DNA of 9,677 nt from Planctomycetota bacterium (GTDB lineage Bacteria; Planctomycetota; Planctomycetia; Isosphaerales; Isosphaeraceae). The notes under the pieces were generated by a model. It did not search any database and was not told the DNA's origin. It saw nothing but the letters and a program-made list of their open reading frames with translations. A program made the position numbers and the translations under genes. Shown piece by piece: positions 1-6,239 of this stretch. The stretch spans positions 1 to 9,677 of the forward strand of contig JAJYDH010000221.1 of the NCBI GenBank assembly GCA_021777685.1, written 5' to 3'. The stretch's first letter is position 1; every line of letters begins with the position of its first letter.

Positions 1-52
1 CCTCGAGTCGGGCTCGAATCGGCCAATTCCGACCCCGGTGGTGGTGCCAAGA

Positions 53-85
53 CCCTCACCCCGGCCCTCTCCCAGAGGGAGAGGG
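53..85. repeat. Dispersed 'PHPNPL'-type hairpin repeat
   Basis: A CCCTCACCCC-type lead is followed by CCCTCTCCC (65-73), an AGA loop (74-76) and GGGAGAGGG (77-85), a perfect 9-bp stem. From general knowledge, this motif recurs in intergenic regions of many high-GC genomes and gives spurious translations of the 'PHPNPLPLGEGE' kind; here the plus strand reads 'RPSPRPSPRGRG'. The hairpin lies about 150 bases downstream of lptG, so it might also stop transcription or protect mRNA, but it has no T-run. Copy number cannot be judged from one window. Confidence 0.55.
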
Positions 86-143
86 AGGCAGAAAAGACAG
101 ACGCCGTCATGGTTTACGGCTCGTCAAACGGTATTGGGGCTTG

Positions 144-176
144 CCCTGCCGTCCGCCCGGCTGGCTCGCGGCAGGG
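144..176. repeat. Inverted repeat, possible dispersed element
   Basis: CCCTGCC (144-150) is complementary to GGCAGGG (170-176), with a 19-base GC-rich spacer. The flank at 177-191 reads GAGCCCTACCCTACG. On the minus strand this gives a 'CGTAGGGTAGGGCTCACCCTGCC' style element seen commonly between genes. It lies 59 bases past the lptG stop, in the position of a terminator, but no T-run follows. Whether it is a repeat family needs whole-genome comparison. Confidence 0.35.
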
Positions 177-234
177 TGAGCCCTACCCTACGAGAATGCC
201 GAAATCCGCTGGCGCCCCCGCCGAGACGGCCGGC

Positions 235-1404
235 TCAGGTCCTGATCGTGTCCCAGCGGGCCACGGCGACGGTCCCGAACAGCATCAAGGGGGCCCAGGC
301 GGCCATCTCGGCCGAGTAGACCTCGTGCCCGCCGAGGTACTGGCTCATGAAGTTGACCGAATAGAAGACGCCCGACGTCCCCAGCGACATCCCCAGGTTC
401 ACGAACATGTTACGCCCGGCACCGCCGAGGACCAGCGGGAGGCTCAGGAGCATCAGGTTGAACCCCAGGAGCGGGCGGATCAGCCGCGAGTGGAGGAAGA
501 CCTCCATGTCGGCCCGCTCGGCGACGTTCGAGGGGTCGGTCAGCGCGCGGATCAGCTCGATCGTCGGGGCGAAGTGATACCACTGGCGGCTCCTCGTGAG
601 CGAGGAGAACGTCAGGTCGGTCTTGAGGAAATAGACCGGGATGCCGGGCTTGCCCGCGAGCTTGTCGAGCGGCCGGGGGAAGGCGGCCGGATCCTCGACC
701 TCGACGAGGACCCCCTTGGTCAGCGAGCCGAGCGACCTGGAGGACGGGACGGTGAGGAACTTGGTCCCCCAGATCAGCCAGCCGCCGCGATTCGGGACGG
801 TCTGGTCGTCCTCGGGGAAGTAGCGGGCCTCCCTCGCCTGGATCTCGATCAGCTCGCCGGCCACGCGGACCGGGATCGTGGCCGAGAACTTGGTGACCGT
901 CCGCTTCGACCGGTCGGCCTGGTCGCCCGAGATGAAGACGTCGTTGGCGTCCTGGCGGGGGTAGACCTTGACGAGCTGGAGGCCGTCGTCGTCGGGGGGC
1001 TTCTGCAGCTCCTCGGCGTACCGGGGCATGATCAGCTCCTGGTTGATCACGCCCAGGCTGCTGATCCCGATGGCCGAGATCAGCACCGGGCGGATCACCC
1101 GTCGGGTGCTGATCCCCGCCGCGAGCATCGCCAGCAGCTCGTTGTTCTTCTGCATCCAGGTGACGGTGAAGATCGCCGCCATCATCGTGATGACGCCCGA
1201 GATCTGGTCGTAGATCAGGCTCATCTTGATGAGGTAGTACCGCCCCATATTCCGGAACAGGTGGAGGGTCGAGTCGGACACCTCCTCGAACTCGTCGAGG
1301 TTGCTGAAGGCGTCGATGACGACGTAAAGTCCCACCAGCGCGACGAAGCAGATGAAGTACGCCTTGACGAACGACCAGTACCGCTCGCGATCCAGGATCC
1401 GCAT
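235..1404 (-). CDS. lptG: LptG-like permease of the LPS exporter (YjgP/YjgQ family)
   Basis: This is a 389-residue inner-membrane permease, probably one transmembrane half of the LptB2FG ABC exporter that extracts LPS and feeds the periplasmic bridge. Three N-terminal helices (about 15-35, 63-82, 104-122) and three C-terminal helices (about 310-328, 334-358, 368-385) flank a periplasmic beta-rich region, the standard layout of the family. The cytoplasmic coupling segment is visible at 85-99 (QKNNELLAMLAAGIS), with Glu89 where LptF/LptG contact the LptB ATPase. Family members are usually about 360 residues, so this one is slightly long. It starts at ATG 1404, with GGGAGG about 10 bases upstream, 31 bases after the mini-LptG stop. 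The assignment to LptG rather than LptF rests on gene order and on the other copy being the better LptF match. No lptB is visible in the window. Confidence 0.85.
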   Translation of the reverse strand: MRILDRERYWSFVKAYFICFVALVGLYVVIDAFSNLDEFEEVSDSTLHLFRNMGRYYLIKMSLIYDQISGVITMMAAIFTVTWMQKNNELLAMLAAGISTRRVIRPVLISAIGISSLGVINQELIMPRYAEELQKPPDDDGLQLVKVYPRQDANDVFISGDQADRSKRTVTKFSATIPVRVAGELIEIQAREARYFPEDDQTVPNRGGWLIWGTKFLTVPSSRSLGSLTKGVLVEVEDPAAFPRPLDKLAGKPGIPVYFLKTDLTFSSLTRSRQWYHFAPTIELIRALTDPSNVAERADMEVFLHSRLIRPLLGFNLMLLSLPLVLGGAGRNMFVNLGMSLGTSGVFYSVNFMSQYLGGHEVYSAEMAAWAPLMLFGTVAVARWDTIRT

Positions 1405-1435
1405 CGTCGGCTCGCCTCCCTCGCTTCGAATCGGC

Positions 1436-1717
1436 TCAGGCCAGCGTCCCGCGCCGGCGTCCGGAGTCTCGGCGGGCCCGGACGATCCCCGAGGCCGCCG
1501 CCGTCACGGCCACGGCGCCGAGCATCGTCCCGCCGTGCAAGCGTACCACGCCCGCGTAATAGCGGGCGGCCACATCGGCCGGCGACACGCCCGGCCCCGA
1601 CCCCGCCAGGAATTCGTCCAGGTGCGCCAGGCTGTCGACCACCAGCCAGGCCCCGAACAGGGCGGCCGTCGCGACCAGGAACGTCATCGCGAAGATCTTC
1701 ACGCCTCGCCCCTCCAT
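1436..1717 (-). CDS. Small two-helix protein homologous to the LptG N-terminus
   Basis: This 93-residue protein aligns without gaps, at a constant offset of three residues, to the first quarter of the adjacent LptG. ALFG (19-22) matches ALVG, LDEF (33-36) matches LDEF, and RYY (52-54) matches RYY; I count 13 identities over the 36 positions 19-54. Two membrane helices are visible (about 10-30 and 60-79). It ends at an Arg-rich tail (80-89) just where the LptG coupling helix would begin, and the coupling Glu is replaced by Gly86. The jellyroll and C-terminal helices are absent, and only 31 bases separate its stop from lptG, so there is no room for a lost remainder. Two starts are possible: ATG 1717 (GGAGGG upstream) or GTG 1702 (GGAGGGG upstream). 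It could be an accessory subunit of the exporter or the remnant of a duplicated lptG. The reading frame is intact and codon use matches the neighbours. Confidence 0.7.
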   Translation of the reverse strand: MEGRGVKIFAMTFLVATAALFGAWLVVDSLAHLDEFLAGSGPGVSPADVAARYYAGVVRLHGGTMLGAVAVTAAASGIVRARRDSGRRRGTLA

Positions 1718-1744
1718 GACACCCGCCCTCCCCCGTCCGGCCCG

Positions 1745-1800
1745 GTCGGATTCCGGATCTCAGATCTCAGATCCCCAATCCCCAATCTGAGATCTGAGAC
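1745..1800. repeat. Heptanucleotide array forming a 15-bp perfect hairpin
   Basis: Eight consecutive 7-base units run from 1745 to 1800, seven of them ending in GAT or AAT. Units three and four are CTCAGAT, five and six are CCCCAAT, and the last two are CTGAGAT and CTGAGAC. Because CTCAGAT and CTGAGAT-type units are mutually complementary, 1758-1772 pairs perfectly with 1785-1799 (15 bp) around a 12-base loop. On the minus-strand transcript the loop is G-rich, with two GGGG runs separated by ATT. It starts 13 bases past the lptF stop and ends before the mini-LptG gene, so it could act as an intra-operon mRNA stabiliser or attenuator. Heptamer repeat arrays are known from cyanobacteria; relation to those is not established. 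Confidence 0.75.
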
Positions 1801-1812
1801 GTCCAGGCCGGA

Positions 1813-3093
1813 TCAATGCTTCAACACCGGCGGGAGGGCCCAGAGCCCGGCGATCAGGCCGAGCACGCCGTTGCCGCACCAGACCAGCTCGGGGGGGATG
1901 ATCCCCTCCTTGCCCAGGTTCATGCCGAAGAGCATCAGCGGGTAATAGAGGATGATGATCGGCATGAAGCAGGAGATGAACGCGCTGAGGAAGTCGCGGC
2001 GGGCGAAGATGATGCCGACCGGGGCGCCCAGGACCACGAAGAAGAGGCTGCCCCAGGCCATCGCCAGCCTCGTCTGGATCTCGGTGTCGAACTTCTGGCA
2101 CTCCGCCCGCCAGTAGTCGTACTTGACGAAGGCGTACTGGATCCGGTCCCACTTCACCAGGCTCGGCCGGCCCGACCCGAGATACCAGGCGGCGGCGACG
2201 GCCTGCCGCTTCCGCTCCATGGCGATATTCTCGATGTTCTCGGCCTTCTTGGCCTCCATCTCCTCGACGGTCATCTCCTCGATCATCTTGCCGGTGTCGA
2301 GGTTCCCCTTGCCGGGGATATCCATCGTGATCTCGGTCTCCTTGATGTTCGCGTCGTTGGACGCGGTCTCGCCCTGCTGGCGGACGTTGGCGTTCCAGAA
2401 GTAGACGCGGATCTTCTCGTGCTCGAAGTCGAAGTCGATCGTCGCCTTGTCGGACTGGATGACCATGTCGTAGGCGACCGGCTCCTCGGCGTCGGGCGAC
2501 CGGGGGAGGAGCGCGGACAGCTCGGGCTTCTCCGACCGCTTCTTGAAGGTCGGCCCGATCATGACCCGGTCCTGGACGTCCTTGACCTTGATCAGGAACG
2601 GCCATGCCTTGATGTCGAAGACCCGGTCCATCTTCAGCTTCTTGTAGAAGAAGTCCTCGACGTTCTGGAAGATGACCTTCTTGGCCGAGTTGTTGGCGTC
2701 GGGGATCATGGTCGCGCTGAGCTTGCTGAGCGTGACGCTGAGCACCAGGGCCATCAGGATCGACGGCCAGATCAGCACCATCGCGCTGAGGCCGGCGGTC
2801 TTGACCGCGATCACCTCGTTATCCGAGGCGAGCCGGCCGTAGACCACCGTGGCGGCGAACAGGAGTGACACCGGCACCGTGTACGGCAGGCTGCCCGGGA
2901 TCATGTACGGGATCAGCATCATGATCTCGTAGGGGCCGAGCCCGATGCTGGCCGCCTTGGTCATGACCGTCAGGAGGACGAAGACGCAGGTGATCGTCAG
3001 CAGGGCCAGCGAGAAGGCGCGGAAGACCTCGCCCATCACATAGCGCTGGAGGATTCCGAATCGCAGATTGCGCCGCAGGGTCGCAGCAAGCAC
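1813..3093 (-). CDS. lptF: LptF-like permease of the LPS exporter (YjgP/YjgQ family)
   Basis: A 426-residue permease, probably the partner of the LptG-like protein in the LptB2FG exporter. The N-terminus ILQRYVMGEVFRAF (14-27) corresponds to the family's ILDRYILREF opening. Helices lie near 28-46, 58-85 and 103-123, and near 342-363, 368-391 and 402-422. The coupling segment GRLASDNEVIAVKTAGLS (86-103) carries Glu93, the LptB-contacting position. EIQTRLAMAWGSLFFVVLGAPVGI at 338-361 matches the conserved fourth-helix region. The protein is about 60 residues longer than usual; much of the excess lies in a charged, probably helical stretch (about 271-337) between the periplasmic domain and helix four. 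The start is GTG at 3093, supported by AAGGAGG five bases upstream. It lies 79 bases after the aminotransferase stop, with a hairpin between. It may share transcription with the mini-LptG and LptG genes. Confidence 0.87.
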   Translation of the reverse strand: MLAATLRRNLRFGILQRYVMGEVFRAFSLALLTITCVFVLLTVMTKAASIGLGPYEIMMLIPYMIPGSLPYTVPVSLLFAATVVYGRLASDNEVIAVKTAGLSAMVLIWPSILMALVLSVTLSKLSATMIPDANNSAKKVIFQNVEDFFYKKLKMDRVFDIKAWPFLIKVKDVQDRVMIGPTFKKRSEKPELSALLPRSPDAEEPVAYDMVIQSDKATIDFDFEHEKIRVYFWNANVRQQGETASNDANIKETEITMDIPGKGNLDTGKMIEEMTVEEMEAKKAENIENIAMERKRQAVAAAWYLGSGRPSLVKWDRIQYAFVKYDYWRAECQKFDTEIQTRLAMAWGSLFFVVLGAPVGIIFARRDFLSAFISCFMPIIILYYPLMLFGMNLGKEGIIPPELVWCGNGVLGLIAGLWALPPVLKH

Positions 3094-3146
3094 CGGCGCC
3101 TCCTTCGAGCATCCTTGCCCAGGTCGGGCCGACCCCGTCTCGCCTC

Positions 3147-3167
3147 GCGGCCGAATCGTTCGGCCGC
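3147..3167 (-). terminator. Hairpin after the aminotransferase gene
   Basis: GCGGCCGAA and TTCGGCCGC form a perfect 9-bp stem with a 3-base loop, starting six bases past the aminotransferase stop on the minus strand. There is no T-run after it, so it would be a U-poor terminator or an mRNA 3'-end structure. lptF begins 54 bases further on with no strong promoter that I can see, so partial read-through is likely. Confidence 0.45.
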
Positions 3168-3172
3168 TCCGT

Positions 3173-4459
3173 TCAGGCGACGGGGTCCATGCACTCCGCC
3201 AATGCGGCGGCGAGCCGCCGGACTCCCTCGATCAAGTCTGTCTCGCTCGGCACGCCGAAGCAGATCCGGGCGAAATTCGTCGGCACCGGCCCCGGCTCGC
3301 CCGGGAAGGCGAACGAGCCCGGGATGTACAGCACCCCTTGCTCCAGGCACCGGGCCAGGACCGCACCCTTCGTCCCGAGGTCGACACCCTCGGGCACCGA
3401 GAGCCAGACGAACATCCCGCCCTTGGGCCGGGTCCAGGACACCGAGCCGTCGAGCGGGGCGAAATGCTCTTGGAGGGCACCGAGCATCGCCGCGCGTTTC
3501 CCCCGGTACATCGCCCGGAGGTCCAGGACGTGCCGGTCGTAAGATCCGTCGGCCAGGACCCGGGCCATGACCTGCTGGGTGAGGTTGGTCGTGCCGAAGT
3601 CGTGGTTCCCCTTCAGGCTGACGACGGGCTGGACCAGCTCGGCGGGCAGGACGCCGAAGCCGAGCTTCATCCCCGGGCTGTACGTCTTGCTGAAGGTCCG
3701 GGCCAGGATGACCGTCTCCCCCTCGGGGTCGTGCCGCCAGACGCTCGTCGGCTCGTCCCCCTCGTAGTTCAGCCCGCGATACGCCGCGTCCTCCAGGACG
3801 TAGATCCGGTGTCGCTTCGACCACCGGCGGGCCAGCTCCACCAGCGGCCCCCGCCGATCCTCCGCCAGGCTGATCCCGCTCGGGTTGGAATGCTCCGAGA
3901 CCGTGTAGATCAGCTTGACCCGGTCCAGCTCGCCCCGAGCTTCCAGGCCCGCCAGCGTGGCCTCCAGGGCGTCGAGCTTCATCCCGCCTTCGTCGATCTC
4001 GATCCCGATCGCCCGCGCCCCCCGGGTCTCCAGGACGCCGAGGAAGACGAAGTAAGTCGGAGCCTCGACGAGCACGATGTCGCCCGGGTCGAGCAGCGCC
4101 TCGGCCACCAGGTAGAGGAGCTGCGCCGAGCCGGTCGTGACGACGACCCGGGGCTCCAGCCCCTCGAACGTTCCCGAGGAGACCCGATCGCCGCGCTCCA
4201 GGAGCGCGACGATCTGGCGACGGAGGCCGATGTCTCCGATCGTGGTCCCGTACTGCAATGCCTTCCGCCCCTCGACCGGGTCGCCCAGGATCTCGGCCGC
4301 GACCCGCGCGGTGGCCTCGACGGGGAGGCTCTGCTGGTCGACGAAGCCGGCCGCCAGCGAGACCAGCCCCGGGTTGGCCAGGGCCGTCTGCATGAACTCG
4401 CTGATGACGGGGGGTTCCGTCCGGGCCGAGGCCGCGCTCAGGGGGATCTTGGGAGTCAT
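3173..4459 (-). CDS. PLP-dependent aminotransferase, class I/II (2-aminoadipate/MocR-like type)
   Basis: A 428-residue fold-type I aminotransferase, cytosolic, that moves an amino group between an amino acid and a 2-oxo acid through PLP. Lys258 in ARTFSKTYSPGMKLGF is the Schiff-base lysine. Asp224 in LEDAAYRGL pairs with the PLP ring nitrogen and Tyr227 lies beside it. Asn192 sits in SEHSNPSG, and Arg398 in NFARICFG should bind the substrate carboxylate. QYGTTIGDIGLRRQI (69-83) is typical of the 2-aminoadipate/valine-type and MocR C-terminal subgroup, but no DNA-binding domain is attached. In many relatives the Asn motif is PxxQNPTG; here Ser-Glu-His-Ser precedes it. The frame is open upstream to 4684, but ATG 4459 is chosen because homology starts there (ISEFMQ, 19-24) and the upstream residues look non-coding. 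No clear Shine-Dalgarno is present. A candidate promoter lies upstream at 4515-4542. The substrate cannot be told from sequence. Confidence 0.88.
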   Translation of the reverse strand: MTPKIPLSAASARTEPPVISEFMQTALANPGLVSLAAGFVDQQSLPVEATARVAAEILGDPVEGRKALQYGTTIGDIGLRRQIVALLERGDRVSSGTFEGLEPRVVVTTGSAQLLYLVAEALLDPGDIVLVEAPTYFVFLGVLETRGARAIGIEIDEGGMKLDALEATLAGLEARGELDRVKLIYTVSEHSNPSGISLAEDRRGPLVELARRWSKRHRIYVLEDAAYRGLNYEGDEPTSVWRHDPEGETVILARTFSKTYSPGMKLGFGVLPAELVQPVVSLKGNHDFGTTNLTQQVMARVLADGSYDRHVLDLRAMYRGKRAAMLGALQEHFAPLDGSVSWTRPKGGMFVWLSVPEGVDLGTKGAVLARCLEQGVLYIPGSFAFPGEPGPVPTNFARICFGVPSETDLIEGVRRLAAALAECMDPVA

Positions 4460-4514
4460 GGGAAGATAGCCGGTCCGAAATCGAGGGGATAAAGACCGGA
4501 GGGGTGTGCCGCGT

Positions 4515-4542
4515 ACTCTAACGGCTCCCCCGGTCTCGTCAA
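4515..4542 (-). promoter_or_regulatory. Candidate sigma70-type promoter for the aminotransferase
   Basis: On the minus strand TTGACG (4542-4537) and TAGAGT (4520-4515) are separated by 16 bases. They match the consensus at 5/6 and 4/6 positions. The implied transcript would start near 4508, giving a leader of about 50 bases before ATG 4459. The call is by eye only. The spacing and the 236-base gap from the upstream gene support independent transcription. Confidence 0.4.
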
Positions 4543-4610
4543 GGCCGACGGCCGACCAGGGGGCCGAGCATCGATCGGGCTCCGGCCCGTGCAGACACGC
4601 CGAGGAGCCC

Positions 4611-4652
4611 CCCGGTTCGTGCCCGGTCACTCTGGATTGTAAGGGAACCGGG
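4611..4652 (-). terminator. Possible hairpin downstream of the phosphatase gene
   Basis: CCCGGTTC (4611-4618) and GAACCGGG (4645-4652) can pair over 8 bp with a 26-base loop. The structure begins 43 bases beyond the phosphatase stop and precedes the candidate aminotransferase promoter. The long loop and absence of a T-run make it weak. The rest of the gap 4460-4694 holds no gene that I can support. Confidence 0.25.
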
Positions 4653-4694
4653 AAGCCCGGGCGAGCGTCGGTCGCCCGGCGCATCCCCGAGACC

Positions 4695-6080
4695 TCAAGG
4701 CCGGCGGGTCGTCGGTTCGGGCTCGATCCGCCTGACGACCTGCCGCCCGGTTGCCGTGTTGTTCCAGTTCGGGCGAAGGAAGGGGTCCCTCGTGCCGGCC
4801 ACGCTCCGGACCAAAAGCTGGGCGGTCGGGTCGGCGGCGAACCGATCGGGCGCGAGTTTGGGCAGCTTCCGGTTGTACTGGAGCGTCACGACCGCCTTCG
4901 GCCGCGATCCCCGGTGACGCTCGATCTCGCGGAAGACCTCGGCCAGCGGCTTCCCCTCGACCACGAACCGATAGATCCCCATCCAGGCCGGCGAGCGGTC
5001 CATGCAGCCGTGGCAGTGGACGAGGATCGGCCAGGCCTCGGGGTCTCGGGCCAACGCGAGGGTTTCCGCCAGGAACCGGTCCGACTCCATCCCGTCCGAC
5101 GGGCTGCCCAGGTAGCGGAGCCCATGCTCGCGGACGAAGCGGATCTCATCCTCGTGGTAGGGGCTGGCCTGCGTGGAAGCCTCGTCGAACAGGTTGATGA
5201 TCGTCCGGAAGTGCAGCCGCTCCTGCTCGATCCCCAGCCCGAGCGGCCCGGGCATCGCGCTGATGTAGATCCTCCCCGGGACGACCGCGTGCAGCCGGCC
5301 GAGCGGCCGGTGATAGACCGTCAACGCCACCCCTCCGACGGCCAGCAATCCCCAGGTCGCCGCCAGGGCGAAGCTCGTGCGGCCGATCCATCGGAACCCT
5401 TCGAACGGCCGGGCCCGGATCATGGCGAGCCCGAACGCCATGATGCCGATGTCAAACGCGACCCTCGGCCAGTATCCGGCCGGCTCAAGCCCGGGGATCT
5501 CCACCTGCCTGAGCAGGATGAACACCAAGGCCATCGCCAGCAACCCCCGGACGCGAAGCCCCCGGCCCCGGGCCCACCACTCGCCCCGTTTCGCCCAGTT
5601 CGACCCGAGATTCGCCGCGATCACGCCCACGAGGCCGGCCGCGAAGGCGGCGAGTCCCAGCCGGACCCCGATCGAGGCCGACGGGTCGAAGATCGCCCGC
5701 CAGCCCAGGCCGTGCCAGCCGTCGAAGCCCGGGGCCGGGGTCGAGGCATGCCACGTCGCGGCCAGGCTCAGGGCCATGGCCGAAGGCCAGAGCCCGAGGG
5801 CCAGGCTCGATCGATGGCGACGGACGAGGGCGACCAGCGCGATCGCCGAGGCCCCGGCCGCCAGATAGAGCCCGATCCGGTCGAGCGTGTCGCCCGGCTC
5901 GGCTAGCCGGTAGGCCGCTGGCGGTAACGGGTTGAAGAATGGCCGGACCACCCGGGGGAAGTCGGACTCGGTGGCCTCGGAGTAGTCGAGGACGTGCCAG
6001 ACCGCGACCCCGACCATCACCGCCAGGACCAGCCAGGGCCACTCGGCTCGCCAGGCTTGCTTCAACCGCCCTGAGAACAT
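4695..6080 (-). CDS. Membrane-anchored tyrosine/dual-specificity phosphatase
   Basis: A 461-residue protein with two parts. Residues 1-257 hold six or seven hydrophobic helices (about 14-31, 66-86, 93-110, 137-158, 178-191, 206-222, 236-255). Residues 265-405 form a soluble domain of the cysteine phosphatase superfamily. That domain opens with GRIYISAMPGPLGL and FRTIINLFDE (291-300), typical of DSP-like folds. The catalytic CX5R loop is HCHGCMDRS, with nucleophile Cys356, Arg362 and Ser363; Asp329 in SPSDGM is a likely general acid. The usual loop is CxxGxxR with Gly three residues after Cys, but here Gly is at +2 and a second Cys (Cys359) at +3. The start ATG 6080 has GGGAGGG eight bases upstream. 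It follows the acyltransferase gene by 159 bases on the same strand. Some DSP-fold enzymes, such as PTPMT1, dephosphorylate lipids, so a lipid or membrane-protein substrate is possible but unproven. The membrane part matches no family I recognise. Confidence 0.72.
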   Translation of the reverse strand: MFSGRLKQAWRAEWPWLVLAVMVGVAVWHVLDYSEATESDFPRVVRPFFNPLPPAAYRLAEPGDTLDRIGLYLAAGASAIALVALVRRHRSSLALGLWPSAMALSLAATWHASTPAPGFDGWHGLGWRAIFDPSASIGVRLGLAAFAAGLVGVIAANLGSNWAKRGEWWARGRGLRVRGLLAMALVFILLRQVEIPGLEPAGYWPRVAFDIGIMAFGLAMIRARPFEGFRWIGRTSFALAATWGLLAVGGVALTVYHRPLGRLHAVVPGRIYISAMPGPLGLGIEQERLHFRTIINLFDEASTQASPYHEDEIRFVREHGLRYLGSPSDGMESDRFLAETLALARDPEAWPILVHCHGCMDRSPAWMGIYRFVVEGKPLAEVFREIERHRGSRPKAVVTLQYNRKLPKLAPDRFAADPTAQLLVRSVAGTRDPFLRPNWNNTATGRQVVRRIEPEPTTRRP

Positions 6081-6112
6081 CCGGGCAACCCTCCCTGGTC
6101 GCAGATGATCGA

Positions 6113-6132
6113 CCGGCCGACGAGACGGCCGG
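6113..6132. repeat. Short GC-rich inverted repeat before the phosphatase gene
   Basis: CCGGCCG (6113-6119) and CGGCCGG (6126-6132) flank a six-base loop, 33 bases upstream of the phosphatase ATG and about 108 bases past the acyltransferase stop. It could be a weak terminator of the synthase-ACP-acyltransferase unit, a leader structure or chance, since such stems are easy to find at this GC content. No T-run follows. I see no convincing promoter in 6081-6239. Confidence 0.25.
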
Positions 6133-6239
6133 GAGGGAGAGGTCTAACCGCTCCGCCCTACCTGGGCAAGGTCAGTCCGACCACCCACTCCTTCCGGAGG
6201 ATTCTCAGCAATGTTCGGAGGCGCCCGTATATTCGCCGC

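Larger units (their letters stand above)
1..234. other. Non-coding region downstream of lptG with repeats
   Basis: This stretch lies beyond the lptG stop codon, and I see no convincing gene in it. Plus-strand reading frames that cross it continue antisense through lptG and look like shadows. It contains two inverted repeats that resemble dispersed intergenic elements, listed separately at 53-85 and 144-176. Positions 1-52 hold nothing I can recognise. The next gene to the left is outside the window, so it is unclear whether this is a full intergenic region. Confidence 0.6.

Noticed and set aside
109..1719. Long plus-strand open frame of 536 codons
   Set aside because: It runs antisense through lptG and the mini-LptG, is rich in Arg, Gly, Asp and Pro and has no domain I recognise. 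The opposite strand has clear family motifs.
1773..1786. G-quadruplex in the hairpin loop of the heptamer array
   Set aside because: Only two GGGG runs are present on the minus strand; an intramolecular quadruplex needs four.
3050..3085. Possible heptamer repeat at the lptF 5' end
   Set aside because: The minus strand shows a short AT-spaced pattern similar to the array at 1745-1800, but it encodes the conserved LptF opening (ILQRY), so coding constraint explains it well enough.
3068..4492. Plus-strand open frame of 474 codons opposite the aminotransferase
   Set aside because: It is a high-GC shadow of the aminotransferase, which has all its catalytic residues on the other strand.
4460..4684. 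N-terminal extension of 75 residues on the aminotransferase
   Set aside because: The extension is low-similarity Arg/Gly/Pro sequence and contains the candidate promoter; homology starts just after Met at 4459.
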